The notes: a model not told the origin generated them from the sequence alone. A stretch of DNA of 5,840 bases from CAYOZL01 sp964408435 (GCA_964408435.1 CAYOZL010000088.1:1-5840); one strand, 5' to 3'. Numbered from the stretch's first letter, positions 1-5,696 are shown. Made by a program: numbers and translations.

Positions 1-359
1 CTACAGTGGCTTTAGTTGATACTGGTGGGTATTTTATTGGTAGTAAATTAAAAGGAAAAAAATTAGCACCTAGAATAAGCCCAAATAAAACAATATCTGG
101 TTTAGTTGGTGGAGTGTTGCTTGCTTCTGTTGTTTCAACACTTTTAGCACCAGCCCTTGGCTTAGGTCTTAGTGTTTATAAAGCATTTTTTATAGCTATT
201 TTAATTTCAGCTCTTGCTGTTAGTGGAGATTTATTTGAGTCTTTATTAAAAAGAACTTATCAAGTTAAAGACGCGAGTAGCTTTCTTCCTGGTCATGGTG
301 GCTTCCTAGATCGAATTGATGGTTTAATTGTAGCTAGTTCTGCATTGTTGCTTCTCTAA
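1..359 (+). CDS. cdsA: Phosphatidate cytidylyltransferase, C-terminal part (5' end outside window)
   Basis: Integral inner-membrane enzyme that makes CDP-diacylglycerol from phosphatidate and CTP, the precursor of bacterial phospholipids. The reading frame is open from the window edge (first full codon at 3) to TAA at 357-359, giving about 118 residues; the N-terminal half lies upstream. Near the C-terminus the sequence follows the CdsA family signature closely: S-LLKR, then KD, then PGHGG, then a DRxD ending (FLDRID). The early DTGGYFIGSKLGK-like stretch (VDTGGYFIGSKLKGKK) and the SPNKTISG segment are also typical. Two hydrophobic membrane segments lie between these motifs, around SGLVGGVLLASVVSTLL and AFFIAILISALAV. 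The GTG at 6 is an internal valine, not a start. dxr begins 17 nt downstream, so the two are probably co-transcribed. The family call is secure; only the missing 5' end limits it. Confidence 0.95.
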   Translation, partial: TVALVDTGGYFIGSKLKGKKLAPRISPNKTISGLVGGVLLASVVSTLLAPALGLGLSVYKAFFIAILISALAVSGDLFESLLKRTYQVKDASSFLPGHGGFLDRIDGLIVASSALLLL

Positions 360-376
360 GGTCTTTAAAAAAAATA

Positions 377-1416
377 ATGAAAATAGCAATTCTTGGCTCT
401 ACTGGTTCAATTGGAACACAAACATTAGATGTTATTAGAAATAACAAAGAGCATTTTGATGTAAAGCTTTTAGTAGCGAATAAGAACTGGGAACTCATTG
501 TTAAACAAGCAAAAGAATTTCAGCCAGAAGTTGTTGTTTTATCTGATATTGATTCTGCAAATAAAGCTAAAAAAGAACTAGAAGGCATATCTAAAGTATA
601 TTCTGAAAAAGAAGCAATTTTTGAAGCTATAAAAAGTTCTGATTTAATAGTAGCAGCAATGGTAGGTTTTGCAGGTCTTGAACCAGTGTTAGCAGCAATT
701 AAAGCAAATAAAATAATAGCCCTAGCCAATAAAGAAACATTAGTTGCAGGAGGGAGTGTCGTAAAAAAAGCGCTCGCAAAATCAAGTGCAAAGCTTATTC
801 CCCTAGATTCAGAACATAGTGCTGTTTATAACTGCCTAGAAGCAAGAGCAGATAGTATAAATAAAATTTATTTAACTGCTTCTGGTGGTCCTTTTTTAAA
901 TCAGCCTGAATTAGATTTTGAAACAGTTACCCCTGCACAAGCAGTAAAACATCCGCGCTGGAATATGGGAGCTAAGATAAGTATTGATTCAGCTACGATG
1001 ATGAATAAAGGTTTAGAGGTAATTGAAGCTGCTGTTTTATTTGATATTGAGCCCGATAAAATAAAAGTCTTGGTGCATCCTGAACACGTAATACATGCAA
1101 TAGTGGAATACGAAGATGCTAATTCTTTAGCAGTAATGTATCAACCTGATATGAGAGTTCCTATAGCCAATGCTTTAATGTCTGTAAGTGATCAGAGTAA
1201 TTTTATCTCAGGAGCTAATTTCCTAGATTTTTCAAAGACTAGTTCTTTAAGTTTCTATCCCCCAGATTTTAAACGCTTTCCTGCACTAACTCTTTGTTAT
1301 GAGGCTATTAAAACTTCACAAACAGCAGTGCTAAATGCCGCAAATGAAATAGCAGTATCTAGATTTATGTCTTGTGATATAACATTCAAGCAGATACCTT
1401 TATTGGTTGAAAAAGT
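377..1416 (+). CDS. dxr: 1-deoxy-D-xylulose 5-phosphate reductoisomerase, 3' end lost in assembly gap
   Basis: NADPH-dependent cytosolic enzyme that converts 1-deoxy-D-xylulose 5-phosphate to 2-C-methyl-D-erythritol 4-phosphate, the first committed step of the MEP isoprenoid pathway. The ATG at 377 opens directly into the Rossmann nucleotide-binding motif GSTGSIG (residues 7-13). Further landmarks are ALANKETLVAGG (115-126), the metal-binding LDSEHS with D144 and E146, the substrate loop TASGGPF (167-173), HPRWNMG (192-198), and SATMMNKGLEVIEA with metal ligand E214 (205-218). The substrate-binding residues S205, N210 and K211 are also present. 346 residues plus a Val (GTN) are readable before the Ns. 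Family members are about 385-400 long, so roughly 40-50 residues of the C-terminal helical domain are missing. No good Shine-Dalgarno lies within 12 nt of the ATG; translation may depend on coupling to cdsA, 17 nt upstream. Confidence 0.96.
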
Positions 1417-1516
1417 NNNNNNNNNNNNNNNNNNNNNNNNNNNNNNNNNNNNNNNNNNNNNNNNNNNNNNNNNNNNNNNNNNNNNNNNNNNNNNNNNNNN
1501 NNNNNNNNNNNNNNNN
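1417..1516. other. Assembly gap (100 N) hiding the dxr end and rseP start
   Basis: Exactly 100 consecutive N, the usual placeholder for a scaffold gap of unknown length. By family lengths, about 40-50 codons of dxr and about 30 codons of rseP are missing, plus any spacer. The true gap is therefore more likely 200-300 nt than 100. The flanking frames match only because of the placeholder length, so the open frame running from 377 to 2653 is not evidence of a fused protein. Confidence 0.97.
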
Positions 1517-2653
1517 GCTAAATGGTGTGGGGTTGGAGTTGTTAAATTCTCAGTAGGCTTTGGTCCTGCTCTATTCAAATTTAGACATAAAGAAACTACT
1601 TATCAGTTAAGCATTATTCCTCTAGGTGGATTTGTAAGAATGGTAGGCGATATGCCGGATATGCTTACTGGAGCTCAGCCAACTGATGCTGCGGTAAGAT
1701 ATGAGGGAGAAGATGGTGTAGAACTTAGCCCTGAAGAACAATTGGAAACTCAACTAGGTGTAAAACTTAATGATGAACTTAGAGCTTCAATAGAAGATAA
1801 GAATCAATGGTTTATTGAGAAGAACTACTGGCAAAAATCAGCAATTGTATTTGCAGGACCTTTGTTTAATTTTATTTTAGCTATTGCTTTAGTTTTTTTC
1901 TCAGTGGCGATGTATGGAAAAGAAGAGCTAAGTGATTTGCCTGAGATTGAAGCAATTATGAAAGGCTCACCTGCGCAAAATGCTGGGCTAGAGCCAGGGG
2001 ATATGATTTCAAGTGTTGAAGGAAAAGAGATTAAGACTTGGGATGAACTGTCTGAATTTATTTTTAACAGTGAAGGAAAAGCTTTAAGCTTAGTTGCGAA
2101 AAGAGGAGATGAGTTAATTTCGACAAATGTGACTCCTCAGTCACAAGAAGTTGGGGATGTTAGCGGTAATTCGAAGAAGTCTTATTTTATTGGGATCAAT
2201 AGAAAGAGAGATAGAGTAAAAGCGAGTATGTCTGAAGCTTTAAAGATTGGCTTTCAGTGGACATATGACGTTTCTCGTTTGACCTTAGAGGGTATTGGGG
2301 GAATGCTAACAGGAAGCGTTTCTAAAAAAGATATAGCAGGCCCAGTTTTTATTTTTCAAGCAGCAGCAGATAAGGCTGAGGAAGGCTTGGAGAGTTTATT
2401 GCAGTTTATGGCTCTATTAAGCGTAAGTTTGGCAGTGCTTAATTTGTTACCAGTTCCTGTTCTTGATGGAGGGCATTTAGTCTTTTTTCTTCTAGAAGCA
2501 ATTACAGGGCCAATGAGTGTAAAGAAAAAAGAAATAGCTCAACTAGTAGGCTTTGTGCTCTTACTTTCTTTGATGGTCTTTGCCGTTAGTAATGACTTAA
2601 CTAGAGATGATTCTAAATTATCAAAAGAATTTGAATGGAAAGAAGAAAAGTAG
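1517..2653 (+). CDS. rseP: RIP metalloprotease RseP (site-2 protease), 5' end lost in gap
   Basis: Zinc intramembrane protease of the S2P/M50 family. In E. coli the homologue cleaves anti-sigma factor RseA and clears signal-peptide remnants; the substrate here is unknown. 378 residues are readable after the gap, numbered here from the first post-gap residue. They begin in AKWCGVGVVKFSVGFGPALF, which in homologues follows directly after the HExxH zinc site, so that site and the first membrane helix lie in the gap. Next come the membrane-associated IPLGGFVRMVGD (34-45), a second membrane helix with AGPLFNFILAI (113-123), one PDZ domain (about 143-207, with GSPAQNAGLEPGD), and NLLPVPVLDGGH (309-320) carrying the third zinc ligand D317, then a last membrane helix. 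Only one PDZ domain is seen, against two in E. coli RseP. An acidic insert of about 50 residues (46-101) separates the second and third landmarks. The last 19 nt, including TAG, overlap tsaB. Confidence 0.95.
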   Translation, partial: AKWCGVGVVKFSVGFGPALFKFRHKETTYQLSIIPLGGFVRMVGDMPDMLTGAQPTDAAVRYEGEDGVELSPEEQLETQLGVKLNDELRASIEDKNQWFIEKNYWQKSAIVFAGPLFNFILAIALVFFSVAMYGKEELSDLPEIEAIMKGSPAQNAGLEPGDMISSVEGKEIKTWDELSEFIFNSEGKALSLVAKRGDELISTNVTPQSQEVGDVSGNSKKSYFIGINRKRDRVKASMSEALKIGFQWTYDVSRLTLEGIGGMLTGSVSKKDIAGPVFIFQAAADKAEEGLESLLQFMALLSVSLAVLNLLPVPVLDGGHLVFFLLEAITGPMSVKKKEIAQLVGFVLLLSLMVFAVSNDLTRDDSKLSKEFEWKEEK

Positions 2654-3279
2654 AAAAAGGGGCAAATGCACTTGTCATAAACACAGCTTCTATCTCAGAA
2701 GTTGCAATTTGTTATAATAATGAAGTTCAAAGTTTAAGCTCCACAAAACCTAGTGCTGAATCTTTAACCGATTTAGTAAACCAACTTAAGTTTGATTTTA
2801 GAGAAGTTGATACTATCTACTTTATTTGTGGCCCTGGAAGTTATACTGGCTTAAGAGTAGGCTTAGCTTATGCTCAGGGAATTGCTTTAAGTCTAGATAA
2901 GCCATTAATTTTTGTATCTTCAATGTTAGCATTAAGTTTAAATGTTGAAGTTTCTGAGCAAGACAATATTGAAATAGCATTAAGAGCAACTAAAAATGAC
3001 TTCTACTATTCTAAATTTAGTATTAAAAGAAATTCTAAGAGCCTTCCATTGCTGTTCCCACTAGAGAAAACAAGCATTTTGCTAGATACATCAAAAGTTA
3101 ATTATGTATATGAAAGTGTTGAATTAAATTACGATAGTTTCTTTAAAAAAATACTAAGATATCAAGAGCTAGACGATGTAAGTAGCTATAATCACTATGC
3201 AAGTACTGAAATTGTGTATGTAAAACCAGTGCCAGCAAAAACATTGCTTGAGCGTAACATCAGTATTGACCTTGAGTAA
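2635..3279 (+). CDS. tsaB: tRNA threonylcarbamoyladenosine biosynthesis protein TsaB
   Basis: Non-catalytic partner of TsaD (with TsaE) in forming the t6A modification at position 37 of ANN-decoding tRNAs; cytosolic. The 214 residues carry the family hallmark CGPGSYTGLRVGLAYAQGIAL-type helix start (65-85) and the N-terminal ASKHA strand ALVINTAS (12-19). Most relatives read AIDTS there, so this protein has Asn in place of the usual Asp (N16). The length fits the family (E. coli about 231), and the C-terminal half is divergent. The ATG at 2635 lies inside rseP (19-nt overlap). It is the only usable in-frame start before the first strand, has a weak AAAAGAA element about 5 nt upstream (2623-2629), and adds a charged N-terminal extension of about 10 residues. 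The overlap suggests translational coupling with rseP. The call rests on the GPGS motif and on neighbourhood. Confidence 0.9.
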   Translation: MERRKVEKGANALVINTASISEVAICYNNEVQSLSSTKPSAESLTDLVNQLKFDFREVDTIYFICGPGSYTGLRVGLAYAQGIALSLDKPLIFVSSMLALSLNVEVSEQDNIEIALRATKNDFYYSKFSIKRNSKSLPLLFPLEKTSILLDTSKVNYVYESVELNYDSFFKKILRYQELDDVSSYNHYASTEIVYVKPVPAKTLLERNISIDLE

Positions 3280-3292
3280 GTATTGTTATAAT
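3266..3292 (+). promoter_or_regulatory. Candidate promoter for rho or its leader
   Basis: TTGACC (3266-3271, 5 of 6 to the sigma-70 -35) is followed after a short 15-nt spacer by TG-T-TATAAT (3284-3292), an extended -10 with a perfect hexamer. It straddles the tsaB stop codon. Predicted initiation is near 3299, giving a leader of roughly 140 nt before the rho ATG. The short spacer and high AT content lower confidence. Confidence 0.5.
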
Positions 3293-3301
3293 CATAACTT
3301 G

Positions 3302-3320
3302 CTTTGGTATTTCACCAAAG
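3302..3320 (+). terminator. 7-bp hairpin after tsaB: weak terminator or rho leader stem
   Basis: CTTTGGT (3302-3308) and ACCAAAG (3314-3320) form a perfect 7-bp stem with a 5-nt loop, followed by TTTCTT. This resembles a weak intrinsic terminator for the upstream operon. It also sits right at the predicted 5' end of a transcript from the 3266-3292 promoter, so it could instead be a 5' stabilising stem of the rho leader. Confidence 0.45.
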
Positions 3321-3387
3321 TTTCTTAATACACCAAGTTTTTATTTTATCTTTGTTTTTATTTTTAAATCATAATTTTCATTTAGTT

Positions 3388-3410
3388 TAAGATATTAAAT
3401 AAGATATTAT
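3388..3410 (+). promoter_or_regulatory. 10-bp direct repeat with -10-like boxes upstream of rho
   Basis: TAAGATATTA occurs at 3388-3397 and again at 3400-3409, a 12-nt period. The second copy contains TATTAT (3405-3410), a possible -10 box 32 nt before the rho ATG, but no convincing -35 is found 16-18 nt upstream. It may be a second rho promoter or simply AT-rich leader. The ribosome site for rho is poor: only CGGAA around 3426-3430, about 11 nt from the ATG. Confidence 0.3.
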
Positions 3411-3441
3411 AAGAAAAAATTAACACGGAAAATCAATCAAA

Positions 3442-4689
3442 ATGAATTTAGCAGAACTCAAAAAAAACACGATAGTGGAACTAACTCAGATAGCAGAAGA
3501 TTTAAAAATAGAAGGCGCGGCTTCAAAGCGTAAACAAGATTTACTTTTTGACATTCTTCAAGCTCACTCAGAGTCTGATGGTCAAATATTTGGCGAAGGA
3601 GTTTTAGAAACTCTTCCTGATGGGTTTGGATTCTTAAGATCTCCAGCAGCAAACTATTTACCTGGGCCAGATGATATTTACGTATCGCCTGCTCAAATTA
3701 GAAGATTTGGACTTAGAACAGGAGACACTGTTACAGGTCAAATCAGACAACCTAAAGAAAGCGAGAGATACTTTGCTCTTTTAAAGGTAAATGAAATTAA
3801 CGGAGAATCTAGTGAAGCATCAAAAGGAAAAATCTTATTTGATAATTTAACTCCTTTATATCCTGATGAGCGTTTAAAATTAGAAAATGGTGCTGAGAGT
3901 TATTCTACTAGAATAATAGATTTATTTAGTCCAATTGGAAAAGGGCAAAGAGCTCTAATTACTGCTCCTCCAAGAGCTGGTAAAACAGTTTTATTACAAA
4001 AAATTGCTAATTCGATTACTACGAATCATCCAGAAGTTACATTAATTGTTCTTTTAATTGATGAAAGACCAGAAGAAGTAACTGACATGGCCAGAAATGT
4101 GAATGCTGAAGTAGTTAGTTCTACTTTTGATGAGCAAGCAATCAGGCACGTGCAAGTTGCTGAAATGGTAATTGAGAAAGCTAAAAGATTAGTTGAGCAT
4201 AAAAGAGATGTTGTAATACTGCTAGATTCAATTACTAGACTAGCAAGAGCTTATAACTCTGTAGTGCCTCCAAGTGGTAAAATTCTAAGTGGAGGTGTTG
4301 ATTCAAACGCATTACATAAGCCAAAGCGTTTTTTCGGTGCTGCAAGAAATATCGAAGAAGGTGGAAGTTTAACTATTATTGGAACGGCTCTAATTGAAAC
4401 TGGTTCTAGAATGGATGAAGTTATCTTTGAAGAGTTTAAAGGAACTGGAAACATGGAAATGGTTCTTGATAGAAAGCTTGCTGATAGAAGAGTTTATCCT
4501 GCATTAGATGTTAATAAATCTGGAACAAGAAAAGAAGAATTACTTCTTGGAGAAGATATTATTCAAAGAATGTGGTTACTAAGAAAAGTAATTAATCCTC
4601 TAAATGCTCAAGATGGTATTGAGTGGTTACTTGATAAAATGAAAGGGACTAAGAGTAATAAAGAGTTCATGGATATGATGAAAGGCTAA
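3442..4689 (+). CDS. rho: Transcription termination factor Rho
   Basis: Hexameric RNA-dependent ATPase and helicase that ends transcription of untranslated RNA. Complete at 415 residues (E. coli 419). The N-terminal helical subdomain (about 1-45) has no large insert. The cold-shock-like primary RNA site includes GFGFLRS (61-67) and GPDDIYVSPAQIRRF (75-89). The ATPase domain shows the P-loop APPRAGKT (175-182), the LIDERPEE segment with catalytic E208 and R209, Walker B VVILLDSITRLARAYN (257-272), the Q/R-loop region VPPSGKILSGGVDSNALHKPKRFFGAARN (275-303), and arginine finger R363 in SGTRKEELL. These correspond to E. coli positions with an offset of 3; E. coli K181 is Arg here (R178). The gene stands alone after a 162-nt leader and is followed by non-coding DNA. 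The N-terminal sequence resembles deltaproteobacterial Rho from memory, an impression not tested by search. Confidence 0.98.
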   Translation: MNLAELKKNTIVELTQIAEDLKIEGAASKRKQDLLFDILQAHSESDGQIFGEGVLETLPDGFGFLRSPAANYLPGPDDIYVSPAQIRRFGLRTGDTVTGQIRQPKESERYFALLKVNEINGESSEASKGKILFDNLTPLYPDERLKLENGAESYSTRIIDLFSPIGKGQRALITAPPRAGKTVLLQKIANSITTNHPEVTLIVLLIDERPEEVTDMARNVNAEVVSSTFDEQAIRHVQVAEMVIEKAKRLVEHKRDVVILLDSITRLARAYNSVVPPSGKILSGGVDSNALHKPKRFFGAARNIEEGGSLTIIGTALIETGSRMDEVIFEEFKGTGNMEMVLDRKLADRRVYPALDVNKSGTRKEELLLGEDIIQRMWLLRKVINPLNAQDGIEWLLDKMKGTKSNKEFMDMMKG

Positions 4690-4698
4690 CGCACAGAG

Positions 4699-4734
4699 GT
4701 CTCAGAGAATATTGAGACACAGAGCTTAGTTTTT
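4699..4734 (+). terminator. Possible terminator downstream of rho
   Basis: GTCTCA (4699-4704) and TGAGAC (4713-4718) form a perfect 6-bp stem with an 8-nt loop, 9 nt after the rho stop. A run of five T (4730-4734) follows, but 11 nt beyond the stem, which is too far for a classical intrinsic terminator. A 7-bp direct repeat CACAGAG (4692-4698 and 4718-4724) flanks the stem. Confidence 0.35.
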
Positions 4735-4774
4735 ACTAGTCGTGATTAGTTTTATGTTTAAATTTCGACTAGTA
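4734..4774. repeat. 9-bp inverted repeat with 23-nt loop
   Basis: TACTAGTCG (4734-4742) is the perfect reverse complement of CGACTAGTA (4766-4774). The arms are 32 nt apart start to start, about three helical turns, so this could be a split binding site or a hairpin in the rho 3' region. It overlaps the next palindrome by 3 nt. Confidence 0.6.
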
Positions 4775-4791
4775 TATAGTTAACTATATAC
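4772..4791. promoter_or_regulatory. Perfect 20-bp palindrome over a -35 position, candidate operator
   Basis: All ten base pairs are symmetric about the centre between 4781 and 4782 (core GTTAAC, arms TATA-rich, closing G-C at 4772/4791). It covers the -35-like TTAACT (4780-4785) of the promoter ending at 4809, the usual place for a dimeric repressor. No cognate regulator is visible in the window. Confidence 0.55.
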
Positions 4792-4809
4792 CTATTGTTC
4801 TTTTATAAT
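4780..4809 (+). promoter_or_regulatory. Candidate promoter for the 248-residue unknown gene
   Basis: A perfect TATAAT (4804-4809) with TTAACT (4780-4785, 4 of 6 to TTGACA) at an 18-nt spacer. Initiation is predicted near 4816, giving a leader of about 130 nt before the ATG at 4950. No TGn extension is present. Confidence 0.5.
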
Positions 4810-4838
4810 TTTGCTTAAGTTTAATTAAGATTGTTAGT

Positions 4839-4876
4839 CACTCTTAGATAGGGGTTTTTGCTCTTGTCTAGGAGTG
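4839..4876 (+). other. 12-bp leader hairpin
   Basis: CACTCTTAGATA (4839-4850) pairs throughout with TGTCTAGGAGTG (4865-4876): ten Watson-Crick pairs plus two G-U, with a 14-nt loop starting GGGG. The wobbles favour an RNA structure on the + strand over a DNA binding site. It is the strongest hairpin seen in the window and lies inside the predicted leader of the gene at 4950. I recognise no known riboswitch class. Confidence 0.55.
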
Positions 4877-4877
4877 T

Positions 4878-4907
4878 GCTCTAAATACGGTTTTAGAGTT
4901 GGTTTTT
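4878..4907 (+). terminator. Hairpin plus T-run in leader, possible attenuator
   Basis: CTCTAAA (4879-4885) pairs with TTTAGAG (4892-4898), plus a G-U closing pair (4878/4899), with a 6-nt loop. TGG and then five T (4903-4907) follow, with further T-runs downstream. The layout is that of an intrinsic terminator with an AT-rich stem, placed between promoter and start codon. This would suit attenuation, but the stem is weak. Confidence 0.4.
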
Positions 4908-4933
4908 CTCCTTGTTTTTTCTCCTTGTTTTTT
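4908..4933 (+). repeat. Perfect tandem 13-bp repeat (CTCCTTGTTTTTT x2)
   Basis: Two identical 13-bp units, 4908-4920 and 4921-4933, end 16 nt before the ATG at 4950. TTTTT just before them (4903-4907) looks like the tail of a third unit. Each CCTTGTTTT can pair with AAAAGAAGG (4935-4943), with a single G-G mismatch in the middle, so it could cover the ribosome site. Confidence 0.8.
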
Positions 4934-4936
4934 GAA

Positions 4937-4943
4937 AAGAAGG
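4937..4943 (+). promoter_or_regulatory. Ribosome-binding site fixing the start at 4950
   Basis: AAGAAGG (4937-4943) lies 6 nt before the ATG at 4950 and is the best Shine-Dalgarno match in the window. It settles the start in favour of ATG 4950 over the in-frame TTG at 4899, which has no such site and would translate the tandem repeats. Confidence 0.8.
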
Positions 4944-4949
4944 TGCTGT

Positions 4950-5696
4950 ATGTCTAAGGAATTGCAAACTCAATCTCATCAGGCTTTAGTTACTTTTTCA
5001 CCTGAATTCGCTTCAGGTCAAGACATGAGCGAGCATGGCATTTCTGTTCTTGGTTTGAACTATATTGTTACTCCAAGTATGAAAGAACGTTATGCGTCGT
5101 GGCTTGGGCAGTTAGACCCTAATAAGGTGTATAAATTTGAAGATGGAGAAGCTGGTTATAGTCCCTTTTCTTATGATTCACTTTCACATTTTTCTGCAGA
5201 AAATAAATCATTAGCGATGACCCATCCTGTAGAAAAAGTAGGGGGAGAGGGCTTTGAATACTATGATGGTAGAATGTTGAGACAAGAGAGTGTAAATAGA
5301 TCTTTTGTTTTATCAGATGCTATCAATAATGGTACTTTCAGAGATTTAACTCAGTCTGATAAATCTTTGAAATTTAAAACGAAACAGTGTGTATTTGAGA
5401 CTTCTTTGCCATCTCCGTTATCAAGGGGATATAAGATTGCAGATGCCGTATATATTCTTAGTAACGCAGCTCCTGGATATTGTATTCCGTCTCAAAGTTT
5501 AATGGGCGTAAAGAAGTCTGAAATACGTTACAAGGCTTCTGCTAGTAAGAGTCAAGTCAGGGTTTTGCTTATTGAGGATAATGTTTTAAGTATTCATGTT
5601 TTTGCGACTGATGAAATACTTAACTTACCTAAGCCTGGTAAGTATAATCCTCGAATTAAGTTCCTTGCCAATGATTTGCCAGTTTTATTTAATTAA
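4950..5696 (+). CDS. Unrecognised 248-residue soluble protein
   Basis: I do not recognise this protein and assign no function. It runs from ATG 4950, behind a strong ribosome site, to TAA 5694-5696. No signal peptide, membrane segment, Walker motif, zinc cluster or helix-turn-helix is evident. The first 20 residues are polar and Gln/Ser-rich. The middle (about 60-150) is rich in Phe, Tyr, Ser, Asp and Glu, for example YKFEDGEAGYSPFSYDSL (61-78) and GGEGFEYYDGRML (98-110). The C-terminal third has alternating hydrophobic stretches (RVLLIEDNVLSIHVFATDEI, 204-223) that suggest beta strands. There are two cysteines, C147 and C178, the latter in PGYCIPSQSL. Codon use looks like native AT-rich sequence and the frame is uninterrupted, so it is likely a real gene. 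It is monocistronic within the window, with its own promoter and a structured leader, which points to regulated expression. It could be lineage-specific or a highly diverged family. Confidence 0.8.
   Translation: MSKELQTQSHQALVTFSPEFASGQDMSEHGISVLGLNYIVTPSMKERYASWLGQLDPNKVYKFEDGEAGYSPFSYDSLSHFSAENKSLAMTHPVEKVGGEGFEYYDGRMLRQESVNRSFVLSDAINNGTFRDLTQSDKSLKFKTKQCVFETSLPSPLSRGYKIADAVYILSNAAPGYCIPSQSLMGVKKSEIRYKASASKSQVRVLLIEDNVLSIHVFATDEILNLPKPGKYNPRIKFLANDLPVLFN

Noticed and set aside
520..729. Minus-strand open frames opposite dxr, rseP and rho (520-729, 1297-1578, 3458-3652, 4251-4454)
   Set aside because: Each lies opposite a well-supported conserved gene, shows no recognisable domain, and one crosses the N gap.
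377..2653. One 758-residue open frame read as a Dxr-RseP fusion protein
   Set aside because: It crosses 100 Ns and lacks both the Dxr C-terminus and the RseP HExxH region, so it is two genes joined by a placeholder.
2709..2718. TTGTTATAAT inside tsaB as an internal promoter
   Set aside because: It encodes ICYN codons, has no supporting -35 or downstream gene, and shows that this string also arises by chance in coding AT-rich DNA.
4692..4724. CACAGAG direct repeats flanking a hairpin, as target-site duplications of a tiny mobile element
   Set aside because: Only 19 bp lie between the copies, with no transposase and no element-like ends; more likely chance or part of the rho terminator.
4899..4949. 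TTG start at 4899, adding 17 hydrophobic and basic residues (a possible signal or lipoprotein leader) to the unknown protein
   Set aside because: No ribosome site precedes 4899, the added codons translate a hairpin arm and the 13-bp repeats, and ATG 4950 has a strong AAGAAGG at the right distance.
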